Shown here piece by piece: positions 35,678 to 48,400 of a stretch of DNA of 64,000 nucleotides (the first letter of the stretch is position 1; every line of letters begins with the position of its first letter). The notes beneath the pieces were generated by a model. The model was not told the origin of the DNA. It did no database searches and saw only the letters and a program-made list of their open reading frames with translations. The translations under genes were made by a program, and so were the position numbers. Source of the DNA: Phaeotremella fagi (Eukaryota > Basidiomycota > Tremellomycetes > Tremellales > Phaeotremellaceae); NCBI GenBank assembly GCA_001599715.1, contig BCHU01000004.1, positions 372,001 to 436,000 of the forward strand, in the 5' to 3' direction.

Positions 35678-37530
35678 ATGGTTGATATCGTCAGCTGTAG
35701 ACCGATATCGAGAGCGAATGTCGTAATGAGGAAATTGAGGACCACCGGTCAAGACCGTTGATATGATTACGGAGCGTCGGACATTATCACAACTTAAGCT
35801 TCGTGTTTGACAGTCAAAACCTTCTTCAAATACGATGCGCGATTCTTCCATCTCAAGGAGAGCTTCCAAGAGACTGGAGGCCATGAAACCAAGTAACTAG
35901 TAAGTCGATATGTAAGCAGAATTAATCTAAACCTCAGTCCATCGCCATCCGGGCCATACTATGATGCCGTACTTCATCCGGAGGGTACGATCAACCTTTC
36001 TACTGCAGAGAATTCCCTGTTATCAGATGGAGTTCTGACAGTAAATCTTTCGATTTCAAAACTAGTTTCAGGAAAACATGGCTAACTTTAACAACAGATA
36101 TTAAATAAAGGAGAGATCCAATTGCAACATACAAAATATCGAACTACTCTCCAACGTTCATCTCTTCCTCAGCTAGCAGATCTATTACCACGATTTGTGA
36201 ATTTACGGAGTCCAATCACTCGTGTCACCAGGGAAAACTCTGTTGACGGTCCAGGAATTGGCTGTCTTTTGGCACAGCTAGTCTGGACATTGTGTGATGA
36301 AGGTGAAGGGGTCTTGATGACTGCGGTAAGTGAATGTTATTTAAGGTAAAGTTATTTACTCAGACTTTTCAGCCTTATTATCGTAAGCTGTCTTTGAGTT
36401 TCAACATATTCTGTGTCTAATTTAGATTTAGATGATTACGATCGAGACATTATTCATCCTGCTAGAGCAGTCCCTGTTCTCGCTCATATACCAGTGTCTA
36501 TTGATTCTTTGTCTATCGGAGCAATTCCTCTGTTAAAACAACGAATTATGTCCAGCAAGGATGAAGGTGTCCCAATACGCTGTTTACTCCTCTGTAACCC
36601 TCACAACCCACTAGGCAGATGTTACCCCCCGTCAACTTTGGAAGCCTACATCGAGCTAGCAAATGAGGTAAGTTTCCCATGAAAGATAAAGTTCTGTTGA
36701 CAGAAATCCGTTAGTTCAATCTCCATCTGATAGTAGACGAGGTATTTGCCCATACCACATTCTCGACAAAGAGACAACCACGACCACATCAATTCATCTC
36801 AGTCCTCTCCTTGAAATCTTACAATCAATCCAAAAGAATCCACATTTTAGCATCCCCAACGAAAGACCTCGGCTGTTCTGGTCTCAAAGCTGGGCTCCTT
36901 GTCAGTGAAAATGCTCAAGTTCGACAATCAGTCAGAACCGCTCTATACGCAACGCCGATCAGCGGATCCACGGATGCTGCATTATCTGAACTCTTGAGAC
37001 ATCCAAAGGATTTAGATGATCTTCTCAAAGAGAACCAACTACTACTTGGTGAAGCTATGGATCTCTGTGCAGATTGGGCAGAATACCACAATCTACCGTG
37101 CGTCCGTTGAATGTCTCCTAGGCTTTTTTCGTGATTGTTGACATTTCTGAAATCTCAGATATGTGCCGTCCAGCGCTGGTGTCTTCTTCATTCTCGATTT
37201 GTCACCAGTCGTCCGAAGCTTGAACTTTGGAGATAAAGATGATACGGAATCAACTGCAAAGCTCATGAAGAAGATGATAGACCAGAAAGTTTTCATAGTA
37301 AGTTTCAGTAAATTCTTGCATGGTATCCTGATCCATCCAGAATCCATTGAGTCTTGACGCAGATACATGCTCTTATCGGTTTAGATTCATCTTCACCCAA
37401 CCAAAACACATTCTCAAGGTGGGTCTTATTTCTTCACAATACAAAACGCGGAGACTGAGCGTTTCTCAAGCTGGCGTTTAGGCGACTGGAAGCAGCTTTC
37501 CAACTTACTGCGATGCCTGGACTGGACTGA
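35678..37530 (+). CDS. PLP-dependent aminotransferase, ACC-synthase-like class I/II
   Basis: Fold-type I PLP enzyme of the family that includes 1-aminocyclopropane-1-carboxylate synthase and its fungal homologues. Several introns. The N-terminal exon starts at about 35678 (MVDIVSCRPISRANVV). After the second intron comes NPSPSGPYYDAVLHPEGTIN, LSTAENSLL, the typical start of the domain. Then VDGPGIGCLLAQLV, YDRDIIHPARAVPVLAHI, LLLCNPHNPLGRCYPPSTL (the Asn-Pro PLP phosphate contact) and IVDEVFA with the Asp and the Tyr-equivalent position. The Schiff-base Lys is in ASPTKDLGCSGLKAG. Near the C-terminus RFRFIFTQPKHILK contains the substrate-carboxylate Arg, then FRRLEAAF. The donor GTATCC and acceptor choice near 37320-37365, and the last intron (52 bp), are my own reconstruction and less certain. 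Ethylene synthesis is not implied. Confidence 0.8.
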
Positions 37531-37812
37531 GATCGTTGTTCCACGACAACAACAAATTTATGCGCCTTCAGCTATCAGAACGGACCATACGAAAAAATGT
37601 TCAAATACCATCGTCGACGACCGGCGTCGGTATGCATTATAAATACTAGTTACTAGTTCTAATTTATAGAAATAAAATATCCTCTGATCAGAGAATACGT
37701 CAATTGCTTACGCAATTGGAATAGTAAGCAATTGGAATAAGAAGTGAGAATAGTAAACGACACCGCAGGAGGGCGATTGCGGAGGTTAAGAAGTCAAAAC
37801 ACGTAGCGTTAT
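37531..37812. other. Convergent intergenic region with short direct repeats
   Basis: About 280 bp between two convergent genes, AT-rich. It has two near-adjacent copies of GCAATTGGAATA around 37713-37740. Nothing coding seen. Confidence 0.4.
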
Positions 37813-40221
37813 CTAGATAAGAATCTCCCAATCATCTTCAATCTCATCTTCGTTCACCCAAACATCTTCATATTCGTCATAAATCAATGATCGATCGCAA
37901 AGTACATCAGTCGATGAGTCTGAGGATGAAGCTGAAGCTGAAGCAGCTGCCGAATCAGAAACTGACGCGGTGGCTGTTGCTGATGGTGACGATGAAATGG
38001 AACCATCGGTGGGGACGAGATTTTGAGTGACCAATGAAGAACTTGATGATGTCCCAGTGGCGCTAGCGCTAGCGCTCGAAGAGGTCATTGTCATTGTAAC
38101 ATTGACAATAGCCCATGAAGTGACATAATCAGTTTCAATACCTGTGTCATTCTCGTCAACCGACACCGAGGACGATGGAGCGGCGGTTATGATTGATGAT
38201 GAAGCGGTGACAGTGGAAGATGCACTGGTTGGGGAAGAGAGAGGCGAGGAATCGGTAGATGACGATGAGGACTGAGTGATACCAGAAGCTGAAGCTGGCC
38301 TGACGGCACCGGTAAGACTAGACGTTGCTGATGGTGAAGCACTGTCGGAGGAAGTGACACTATCTGTTGCTGAAGCAGTGGAGTTGTCAGAGAAGTACCA
38401 AGATGGGTAATTGTGTCCACCACTACTTCCAGTCGAGTTGCTCAAAGTTGTAGCAACTGCATCTGCTGTCTGAGTTGAGGTGGCGTTGGCGAGACTTGGA
38501 TCAACGGATCCAGTAGCGTTAGCAGCAAACCCAGATGTAGATGTGCTAGTGGCATTTACGATAACAGTCCCATTTGTTGATGAGACGGTTGCTGTAGCAG
38601 TAGAGTTATCTGTAAAGTACCATGGTGGGTAGTTATGTCCAGCTCCTGATCCTGAATCGGTCGAGTCAGAAGTAGAAGCAGCAGGGTCAGAAGATACCGT
38701 TAAAGATCCAGTTTCTGTGGCGATACTACCGCTGACAGAGTCAGTCAAAGATCCTGTTGGGATCGCACCAATCGCGCTCGAGAGGGTCAAGCTACCTGTA
38801 GGCATTGACGCAACGGCGCTGATTGAAGATGTTATTGAAGCTGAGGCAGATGAATCGGTAGAATCAGATGTTGGAACGATAGGGTTGTGTACACTAGTTG
38901 CGGGGACGAGGTATGGGTTGGTAGGGGCTGGTGCATCAGTCGATGAGGATGAAGATGAAACGCTGTCCGTTCCAGCAGCGATATCAGCAGAGACGGCATT
39001 GGTACCGACAACGTTTGATCCAGCATTCGATATAACAGCACTGGAGCCACCTGAAGATCCGTTAGAACCAGCTACTGTCGTTGCGACGGCATCTGCTGTC
39101 GAGGTTGCAGAATCGATAACATCAGCTGAAACAGTCGTGGGACCAGTCACAATAGCTGGGGCTGCATTGACAATTGAAGATGAGGTAGTGGTGACTGGTG
39201 AATTAGCTGGTGTTGCCGTTGAAGAACCAGCAACAGACGCTGGAGATGCTGAGTTTGCTGAGTTTGAACCATTACTTCCAGATCCAGATCCAGATCCAGA
39301 TCCAGAATTAGAATTAGAATTTACAGAAATTACCGCTGGTGCTGATGCCGTGGTAGCGGCTGGAGACCCAGCGACGGAAGATGATGCTACCGAAGACATG
39401 AACGTTGGAGAGGCTGTTGCCGTGCCGTCATTTCCCATCTGGACCACATAATCCCAATGACCATCTGGTTGCTACAGATAGGTGAGCAAAATTATTCTGT
39501 GGATCGGCAGTAGAGCTTTACTTACCTGACTGGGTATCAATTCCATCTGCAAAGTAACGGTAGGCATACTTTTCATCATCTCGTTCATCAAACTATTGGC
39601 GTAAGCTTGAGCAGCGGAAATCACAGCCTCGTAAGGATATTTTAACCCATAAGCAGCACCGGTTGTTGTTGCAGCAGCAGCTGAGCCGTCATCTCCATTA
39701 TCACCGTTGCTGGAATCTGTCTGAGTAGTAGTTGGTGCACTACTAGTAGTAGTTGGAACAACGTAAGACGTGAAGGTGAAAGTATTGTATTTGCTGGTAG
39801 CTGCCAAAAGAGCACTCAAACTCTCGGAATTGATATTGGCAGGATTAGCTGGTACTGTATCCTTTCCGGTAGAGGTTGAGTTTGAGGTCGAGTTGGTATT
39901 CGAGGTCGCAACGTAAGGAGCCAATTGATCAGCAATTGGAGGGGTAGAAGTGGCAACTGGGATACCGGTGTATGTCGACGAAGACGAGGATTCTGGAGAC
40001 GAGGTTATCGTAGAAGAATCAGCTGAGGATGGCATTTCAGCTATCAACACTCCTCCAGCTCTTCCTTCCAACTTTTCTCCTTCTACATTACGGACTGATT
40101 TTTCTTTGTAGATTCGTTTGAATGGAGTTCGAGGTCTTTTTGGACTTGGGAGAGCGAGAGAGGTTGACGCAAGAAGAGGAAGAAGGAGGAGGGAGGTGGT
40201 CGCAGGTTGTTGGAAACGCAT
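37813..40221 (-). CDS. Secreted Ser/Thr-rich protein with signal peptide (mannoprotein-like)
   Basis: Two exons joined by intron 39472-39525 give about 784 residues. The start MRFQQPATTSLLLLPLLAST ends in SLALPSPKR, a signal peptide with a KR pair further on that fits Kex2-type cleavage. The rest is dominated by Ser, Thr, Ala and Gly, with many N-x-S/T sequons, so it is likely heavily O- and N-glycosylated. Two copies of a conserved island GHNYPxWYFxDNSTA interrupt the low-complexity run (about 38390-38430 and 38610-38650). The C-terminus is acidic and Trp/Tyr-rich (YDEYEDVWVNEDEIEDDWE). No GPI tail is visible. The exon-1 end has VTLQMELIPSQ and exon 2 begins QPDGHWDYVVQMG, continuous in frame. 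Role in the cell wall, capsule or adhesion is inferred from composition only. Confidence 0.85.
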
Positions 40222-41285
40222 ATTGGAAAGTTGTGTGTAATGTCAGAGAATAGAGAGTGTGATGCCGCCGGGGCTGTGGTGTCGTATTGACCAGTATTGG
40301 TAAAGTGAAGTTGCGTCGAGCAAAAAATAGTTGAAAAGATTGGAGAGACCACTGATTCGACTGGCGAAAGAGATGGGTGACCGACGAGGACTAGCCTACA
40401 AGAAGGTACTGTGGAGAGGAAGATGAGGTTAGGAAAGATGGAAAACTTGAATGAAAGTAAAGAAGTAAGATTTAGAACATCAAAAATTGATTTCATCCCG
40501 ATACTGGATGCTGGTACCATCATTGGCCACCTCGTCAGCGGTCAGTAAGCTATCCCAAAAGGCAGGCCCGGACTGCGAGGTCAACAAAAGCACAGCTGTT
40601 GAACCTTCCGTGGAAACTGTTATTTTTTTGAATGGGGTAAGTTTATGGGTAACGGTCATCAGTAGAACCTCGGGATATCTCAAGATGGCAAGAGAGGAAC
40701 GCCTCTTGAGCTTGGAAGTAAAAGAGCCGTTGAGTTGCGCTTGGTATGGAAGCTATGATCGAGTTAAGCAGAAGAAGGCGTTCTAACTTTGATTGTAATA
40801 ATTGAGATGGCTCGTAGATAGGACCGTCATGATCAAATGAATTGGAAGGATTTCTATAAGATTATCAGGGAAGCTAAGATCAACAAGAGATGGCTGGAGT
40901 GGATTGAGTTATTTGCCACACTTGGAATAGTGAGCCTGACAAAAAGTCATTCCAAGTTGTCAGCCTGATATCACCTTGCTTATGTAGAAATGAAGGTGCA
41001 AACTCGTACTTCAGTACCAGCAATAAAAGCAATGGAGGACAAAAGCATTCTGCTGTAGCGTTTGCAGTATACAATACTTGTACACTGTACTGTCACACGC
41101 ACGAGTACGTACTGATGACTTACGTGTACTTGACAGTTGGAAACTACATGGAAATTCCGTAACTGACTCCACTTCACTAATGTATATCCGTGCCCAAGCT
41201 ATAAAGGTAACCAGGTGAACTCATTCAACCAACCGCTACTCACCTCTTTTCAACATCGTCATTGGTATCAAATCATCGCATCATA
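40222..41285. promoter_or_regulatory. Long divergent intergenic region, no gene seen
   Basis: About 1.06 kb between the secreted protein gene and the dehydrogenase gene. Frames are short and without recognisable domains. Near 41075-41140 there is a stretch rich in TAC/GTA and alternating dyads (ACTTGTACACTGTAC, GAGTACGTACTG). Its length suggests complex regulation of one of the two genes. Confidence 0.5.
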
Positions 41286-42737
41286 ATGTCAATTTTCGAT
41301 TTGAAAGCTTTAGGTTACCTCGTTCCCAAACCAGAATACAGTGTTCAAGATAATCCAGATTTAACTGGTAAAGTAGCGATTGTAACCGGAGCCAACGTGC
41401 GTATAACTGATGACTTTCGACTTTCAACATTTAACATACGACATCGTCTCCCTACTTACACAGTGAAAAGACTGGTATAGGTAAAATTACTGCTCAACAC
41501 CTTCTGGAGAAAGGTGCAACGGTATATGCCGCCTGTCGTTCGCCTGAAAAAGCGGCTGCTGCAATTGAGGACCTCAAATCAATCACAAAGAAGGATGATA
41601 TTCAGTAAGATCAAGACATTATATTGTCATACCCACCGAGATCCAATATTCTGATCGATTTTCATTTCCGCCGTGCTTTTAGCTTCTTGAAACTCGATCT
41701 AGGAAGTATCTCGCAAAGTATTAAAGCCGGTGAAGAATTTGCCAAAGATGCAAAACGTTTGGACATCTTGGTAGGCCAAAGGACTGATTATACAATATCG
41801 ACGTTGTCATCGAATGACCTCATTTTGCTGATAAAGAACCTAGATTAATTCGGCTGGTGTCATGTACCCACCTGATGGAAGTTTAACTTCAGATGGATAC
41901 GAATTGCAATTTGGAACCAACGCTATTGGCCACTTCGCTTTCACCAATACGCTTGTTCCACTACTTGAGAAAACTGCAAAGGATGCTCCACCGGGTAGTG
42001 TCCGTATGGTTTGGGTATCAAGTGCAGCTGTAAGTTTTTTGTTTTCTAACCTTAGACTATGTTCTTACGAAAACTTTACTACGGATTTACTCAGCATTTC
42101 GTTTTCCCACCTAAATCAGGAATCGATTTCGCTTCCATCACCGAACCAAAGAGGGTTGACTATCAAGTCCATTATGGACAAAGGTGAATGGTCAATATTG
42201 CAGTTTGAATATCCACTTATCTTGTGATCAGCAAATTGGCAGATATACAATTGGCCAACGAATACGCCCAACGTCTCAAAGCAAGTGGTGTTGTTTCTCT
42301 TTCCTTAAGTGAGTTTCATGCTATGATTGTGATCAATTCATTTTTTGAACAATGAAAAGATCCGGGAAACATCAAAACGGAGTTAACTCGTCACACTGGC
42401 TGGTTGTTCAGAGCAATTGTAAGTTGAACTTCACATGTCTGCTCTTATCTTTTGAAGCTCACAGTCCGTCAAAGGTCCCATTGTACCCTGCACCGCTAGG
42501 TGCATTAACTCAACTTTACGCTGCAACCTCGCCAGCTATCACTTTGGAAGATACAGGTGCATATTTTGTTCCATGGGCCCGCAGATATCACCCTTCCCAT
42601 CTCAAGGTCTGTTCTTAATGTCTCGACTCATGATTGACTTGTAGCATTAAACTTCTTGTAGGCGACCGATCCTGCTGCCATCAAGGAAACTTGGGATTAT
42701 TGCGAAGCCCAAGTTAATAAAGTAACTGGAAAATGAT
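41286..42737 (+). CDS. Short-chain dehydrogenase/reductase, retinol-dehydrogenase-like
   Basis: NAD(P)-dependent Rossmann-fold oxidoreductase. About seven short introns. The start [16 protein letters not shown] at 41286 leads to [10 protein letters not shown] and, after an intron, [19 protein letters not shown], giving the cofactor motif [21 protein letters not shown] follows. The NAG-like motif is NSAGVMYPP, the catalytic Ser region [10 protein letters not shown], and the YxxxK pair comes from two exons joined as [28 protein letters not shown] follows, as in retinol dehydrogenases and WWOX. The C-terminus is [14 protein letters not shown]. All catalytic residues are visible, so the enzyme is likely active. 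The substrate is not readable. Confidence 0.88.
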
Positions 42738-43078
42738 CTTGGGATGGGTTGTTGCGATGTCGCTGGAAGATTGGATATGCCGTTTTATCTTGAGAATTTA
42801 ATTCCAAAAAATTCCCGTCTTTTCTGTTCTTGATTCTTCGCTGCTGGATTACACAATTGATACCCTCTATACCTTTCCATGTAGGATCAGAGTACTATCA
42901 AATTGAGCACTTGTACAAGTACGATTGTGTGACAGTTTCGCTTGGAATTGCCACATTGCCACGCGAGGAGTTCGCTGATCGCTGACCATTCGACCAACTC
43001 TTCGAAAGCTCTATCCTTAGATTTCTATCCTTAGATACTTAAGACTTTTACCTTCCAACTACAAGTACAACGAACGTA
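42738..43078. promoter_or_regulatory. Intergenic region with a 12-bp palindrome
   Basis: About 340 bp upstream of the CSN7 gene. A perfect palindrome ACTTGTACAAGT lies at 42909-42920, and a related CAAGTAC is at about 43064. No gene seen. Confidence 0.4.
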
Positions 43079-44241
43079 ATGACAGACCTAGTCTCAAGAC
43101 TAGAACCTTTTCTACTACTAGCTAGATCTACTCGTGGTGCAGCTACAGCAAAAGTTATTCTGGACGCAACTGGAGCGGTGAGTTGGGTAATCGCATCAAC
43201 CATTGCCCAGGACTGACTTACTCATCCTTCCAGCCTGGTGTATATGTCTTCTCAGAGCTGTTGGATCTACCGAATATAAAAGAAGTCAGTATCGGGTTAC
43301 TTCTCATCCAACTTTAAACTCCTTTTAAGCTTACACTCAAACTCCAGCTTCAATCTGATCCATCACTCTCTCAACACTCCGCACTCCTCCAGTTGTTCGC
43401 ATATGGTGATCTACATCAATACAATGGTACGTGTTTACGATCTCTATCATTTAAATCAAATCAAAGGCACAAGCTGACATCATTTTCAGAAAATCCCAGC
43501 TCATTTCCAGCACTATCGAAAGCTCATGTCATAAAGTTAAAACACCTAACACTGGTTTCCCTCGCTCAAGATCATCGTGTAAGTCGCTCGGGTGAATTTA
43601 TTGTTTTGTTCGACTGATATTCGTTAGTCACTCCCTTACCCAATGCTATTGGATAAATTACAATTAGAATCTACACGACAACTGGAAGACCTCATTATCG
43701 ACATTATTTATGCCGGTTTGATGGGAGGAAAGATGCATCATCACGAGGGTGTTTGTCATGTAGATTGGGTTGCTGGGCGAGATGTTCATCCTGAAAGCTT
43801 ATTGACTGTACAAGCCGGATTGAAAAATTGGTGAGTTGTGATCATTTTCTAATAAAAAGTTGTCTGATTGATTATTTAAAGGTGTCAAACGGCTGAGAGC
43901 CTTCTTCAATCCCTGGATCAGCAGATTCAAAACGTCCGCCGTGTAGCTGCAGAAGATGCTGAATCATCTCGTCAATACATCGCCTATCGAGACGAGCAAT
44001 ACATACTCATGGCTGAAGAAGCTAGGAAGACAGCGGCGCTCAATACAAGAGGTGGTGGTAGGGGTCTTGGTGGGAAAGCGCTGGACACCGTCCTTGGAAA
44101 TCTGCCAGGAAATGGAGGGCATAAGTGGGTACGCTCAAGTTCTATTGGTTAATGATGCAAATGGCTGATGAACGTTACAGACTCAGTGATGAGGTCATCG
44201 ATGATATGAGCAACTCGAGAAGATCGAAGAAACCCAAATGA
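43079..44241 (+). CDS. COP9 signalosome subunit 7 (PCI domain)
   Basis: Subunit of the COP9 signalosome, which removes NEDD8 from cullins. About five short introns. The start MTDLVSRLEPFLLLARSTRG at 43079 matches CSN7 proteins. Then VYVFSELLDLPNIKE, LLQLFAYGDLHQY, and KLKHLTLVSLAQDHRSLPYP, followed by LQLESTRQLEDLIIDIIYAG, LMGGKMHH, the winged-helix end of the PCI domain; the next part GVCHVDWVAGRDVHPESL is conserved in CSN7. The C-terminus is a helix (LQSLDQQIQNVRRVAAEDAE) and a Gly/basic tail ending RRSKKPK. Each exon join keeps the frame. Distinction from CSN7-like eIF3 subunit M is supported by the length and by ALLQLFAYGDL. Confidence 0.88.
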
Positions 44242-44511
44242 TATCATGAGCTGTGGAAGAAGGGGAAGTTGTATATAAGCAGATTCGTTTTACCTGTAGC
44301 ATACATTTGATACCGGGATGTGAATAGCAGGATACCATGCTATGAGACTTGTTGCAGAAGTGCCGCATGCTGTGTAGCGGTGCCAGGCCAGCGAAATTCA
44401 GAACAGAAGCACGGAATCTATATTTCATGCCACCGTGGAGGACTCTGTACTCTGAGAAACCGTAAAGAATCTTTCTGATCAATCTCGCACACTACATCCA
44501 ATTCTCATATA

Positions 44512-45248
44512 ATGTCATCAAATACTACTTATCAGAGGGTTCCAACTTCTTCCCCACCACGCTCACCTCCTCCTGAAATCGACGTGCCATCCTCTTCATC
44601 CTCAGATCGACCACTGCGATCATCAGTACGAGAAGAATTCGATAGACCTCCTCCAGCATGGTGGAAACGCGTGCTTTTGGTTCTTGCTGTTCTTTTCATG
44701 GGATGGTTAAGTGTTAAACTTGGTGGAATGGGTTACGGGTCTGAAGAGAAACCTCAGGTGATTTATGCTAGTCGGTACGTTCGTGATAGTAGTTTTGGAG
44801 CTGGCTCGCAGTTGGGCTCTTTGATCTTGTCAACTTAGCGTTGAGGAGTAGTCATTCGCCTTACTATGCTTCGCTCCCCTCATTTTGATCTCTTGCGATC
44901 ATCTACATTCGTTACGGTCTATGATATCCATTTATTCCTCATACAAAATCTTAACTGAAGCTGGTGATCTATAACAGGTACTCTGACGAGTTCAAATATC
45001 GTCCCGCAGCTTCACCTGTTATCACCGAATACCTTCCAGATGGTCGTATACGTCTGAGAGGAGCAAGTCCAGGAGGAGTGGGAGTCAGAGATGAGGATAT
45101 GCCTAGAACACCTGCTCAAGTATTGGCTGAGAAGGAAAGAATGCTGAAGGAGGCTAGGGATGCTGCCAAGAAACGGTTAGGGTTGACGGGGAAGAGAAAG
45201 AATAAGAAAAGGAATGGGAAGGGGACTAGAACTACTGGAGAAGTTTGA
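44512..45248 (+). CDS. Small single-pass membrane protein, function unknown
   Basis: Two exons joined by an unusually long intron (44775-44977, 203 bp) give about 177 residues. The start MSSNTTYQRVPTSSPPRSPP is Ser/Pro-rich; one hydrophobic segment follows (KRVLLVLAVLFMGWLSVKL). After the intron: YSDEFKYRPAASPVITEYL, PDGRIRLRGASPGGVGV, then a charged helix AEKERMLKEARDAAKKRLG and a very basic tail KRKNKKRNGKGTR. I recognise no family by name, but the PDGRIRLRG segment looks conserved. The orientation is likely N-in or N-out type II; not resolvable. It lies downstream of CSN7 in the same direction. Confidence 0.75.
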
Positions 45249-45453
45249 TAACGATATTCATATTATGATTTTCAATGCTGGTCTAACAGACCTCCATGTA
45301 TTATATCAAAAAATCCTGTTCTCCTGGTTATGAGATCGATCAAAACCTGAATCTGCCGCAACGATTGGATACTTCTGACATCACTGCATGGAGCACACTG
45401 GATCATCTATGAAAACTGACTATGGACATGAATTTTTAATCATTTAAAATTAA

Positions 45454-48400
45454 TTATTGACGACTAGCGAAAGCGTAAGCATTCTGGAACAACCTGAACC
45501 AAGGACCTTTCCCACCCCATTCTGATCGTTTCTCCTCTGGCAGCCAACTATTGGATTCTGCAGCAACAACTCTCTCGGGATGAGGCATGATGGCCAAAAC
45601 TCGTCCGTTCTTCGTTTGAACAGCGGAGATACCTTCAGGAGAGCCGTTGGGGTTTTGAGGATATTTGGTAGCAACCTCTTTGGAAGACGTGACGTATCGT
45701 ACAGGTATCAAATTGTCCGAATTGAGGTTTGATAGGGAGCCAGTCTCCGCAAACGATGCTCTCCCTTCTCCATGTGCTACAGCGACCGGTAGACAAGCAC
45801 CTTCCATGTCTTTTAGGAATATGGATGACGTGGAACCAATCTGAACCGTTGAAACTCGACCCTCGAAGCGTTCACTTTGATTGGTTTTAAAAGCTGGCCA
45901 ATCTTCGGCGCCTGGAATGATATCCTTCAATTGACTGAAGAATTGACATCCGTTACAAACACCCAAAGCGAAAGTGTCTTCTCGGTTGAAGAAGTTGACA
46001 AATTCTTCACGGGCTGTAGAATTGAGAAGAACCGATTTGGCCCAACCGTTACCAGCACCCAGGACATCACCGTATGAGAATCCACCACATGCTGCGAGAC
46101 CACTGAAATCCTTCAAAGAAATTCGACCAGAGATGATGTCGGACATGTGAACATCTACAGCAGTAAATCCAGCTTCAGAGAAGGCCCATGCCATCTCGAT
46201 GTGACCATTGACACCTTGCTCTCGTAGAATAGCAACTTTAGGTGATACAGCAGCCTTCTCCACGGCAGGAAGGTAAGGGAATTTAACTTCATAGATAAGA
46301 CCGTTGTCATTTTTATCAAGAATGGAATCGAATTCCTCTTTCGCCCCTTTGGGTTCATCACGGAGAGATTGTAATCGATATGAAGTCTCAGCCCATGTCT
46401 GTTGGAGAGCACCTCGAGTGGAAGAATATATTGCTTCAGATTTATGTATCAATGTGATAGTTTGGTCATCGAAGCCCAAGGGTTTTCCGATAGCATGAAG
46501 TTGGCTGGTTGGGAAGCCGGACTTGACGAAAGTATCAGTGAGAGCAGGAAGGTCATTCTCGCGGACTTGAAGGATAGCTCCCAACTCTTCATTGAATAGC
46601 GAAGCAATGTAGTCACCTCCTGAAGATATCGCATCTAAAGAAATTTCGAGACCTGTTCGACCTGCGAAAGCCATCTCCACCAATGTAGTGAATAATCCAC
46701 CGTCTGATCGGTCATGATAAGCTAAGACGATTGATGTCGACTTGAGGGCTTGGACCGCACCGAAGAAAGCTTTGAGGTCAGATGCCTCTTCGACATCAGG
46801 CGCTTCGGAACCCAATTGTTTGAAGGCTTGGGCTAAAGCGGACCCTCCCAAACGTTGCTTTCCTCTAGCTAAATCGACGAAGACGAGAACAGTGTTTTCT
46901 ACATCAGTGCGGATTTGAGGAGTCCAAGTCTGTTCGACGTTAATGACTGGAGCAAAAGCGGTAACGATGAGCGAAAGCGGAGCTGTAACCTGCTTTTGAC
47001 CTTCTCTGTCGGACCACTTCATTGACATTGACATCGAATCCTTTCCGACAGGAATCCCAACACCTAATGCTGGACACAAGTCCATACCAATGGCTTGGAC
47101 AGCTTCATATAGCTTAGCACCTTCACCTTCATGTGAAGCAGCTGACATCCAATTGGCACTCAGCTTGACTTTCGAAAGACTCTCGATAGAAGCAGCCGCA
47201 AGATTCGTGAGAGATTCAGCGACTGCCATTCTTGCTGAAGCACCGGCGTTGAGTAAAGCGAGAGGTGTCCTTTCACCCATGGCCATAGCTTCTCCAACTA
47301 GAACATCGAAACCATATGACGATCTGGTTACGGCGACATCAGCAACAGGAACTTGCCACGGCCCAACCATCTGATCTCTAGTAACCAGTCCAGAAATTGT
47401 TCGATCACCGATGGTGATAAGGAATGATTTTGATCCGACACTGGGTAAGCGGAGCACACGGTTGACGGCTTCGGCTATCAAAGAAGTTGTTGGTGCACCT
47501 TGATAGCTAGGGAGGTAACTGTAAAGAGACGTATCGAATGTTTCACGGTTTGGTTGAACGCTCTCAGCATGTCGAGACATTCGAGGTGGTTTACCAAACA
47601 GAACAGACATTGAGATATCGATTGGTTTATCGCCTAGGAGTCGATCTGTGACGACAAGTCTTTCCTCCTCTGTAGCAGTTCCTACCACTGAGTAAGGACA
47701 TCGCTCTCGTGTTGCTATTGCCGAGAAGGTATCGAGTTGCTCTGGACCAACTGCCAAAACATAACGTTCTTGACTTTCATTACACCAAATTTCCATTGGA
47801 GACATGGAGGGGTCATCGACCAAAACATCCCTAATTTCGAAGACGGCACCAAGTCCTGAGTCGTGAACTAACTCGGGGAGAGCGTTCGAAATACCACCAG
47901 CCCCAACATCATGGATTGATTGAATTGGATTTTGACCAACAGACCCCAAATTGACACATGAGTCAATGACTTGTTGACATCTTCTTTCCATCTCTGGGTT
48001 TTCACGTTGAACGGAAGCGAAATCGAGATCAGCTGAGCTTGCGCCACTGGCCATCGAACTAGCTGCCCCTCCCCCAAGACCAATCAACATACCAGGACCT
48101 CCTAAGACGATGATCTTAGCCCCGGGAGAGATTTTGTCTTTTCTAGCGAATTCGGGACGAACATTTCCTAAACCACCAGCGATCATGATGGGCTTGTGGT
48201 AACCTCGCCACTCGTTACCTTTTGACGATGGGACAGACATAAGGAATGTTCGGAAATAACCACCCAACGCTGGACGTCCAAATTCGTTATTGAAAGCAGC
48301 GGCTCCAAGTGGGGCCTCAATCATGATGTCGAGGGCTGAGGCAATATGAGAAGGTTTACCAATATCTGATTCCCAAGGTTGAACGAAATCTGTGATTAAC

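Noticed and set aside
38717..39451. 244-codon frame on the + strand opposite the secreted Ser-rich protein
   Set aside because: It is the antisense of a repetitive Ser/Thr-rich coding region, whose codon bias keeps the opposite strand open; no domain or start context supports it.
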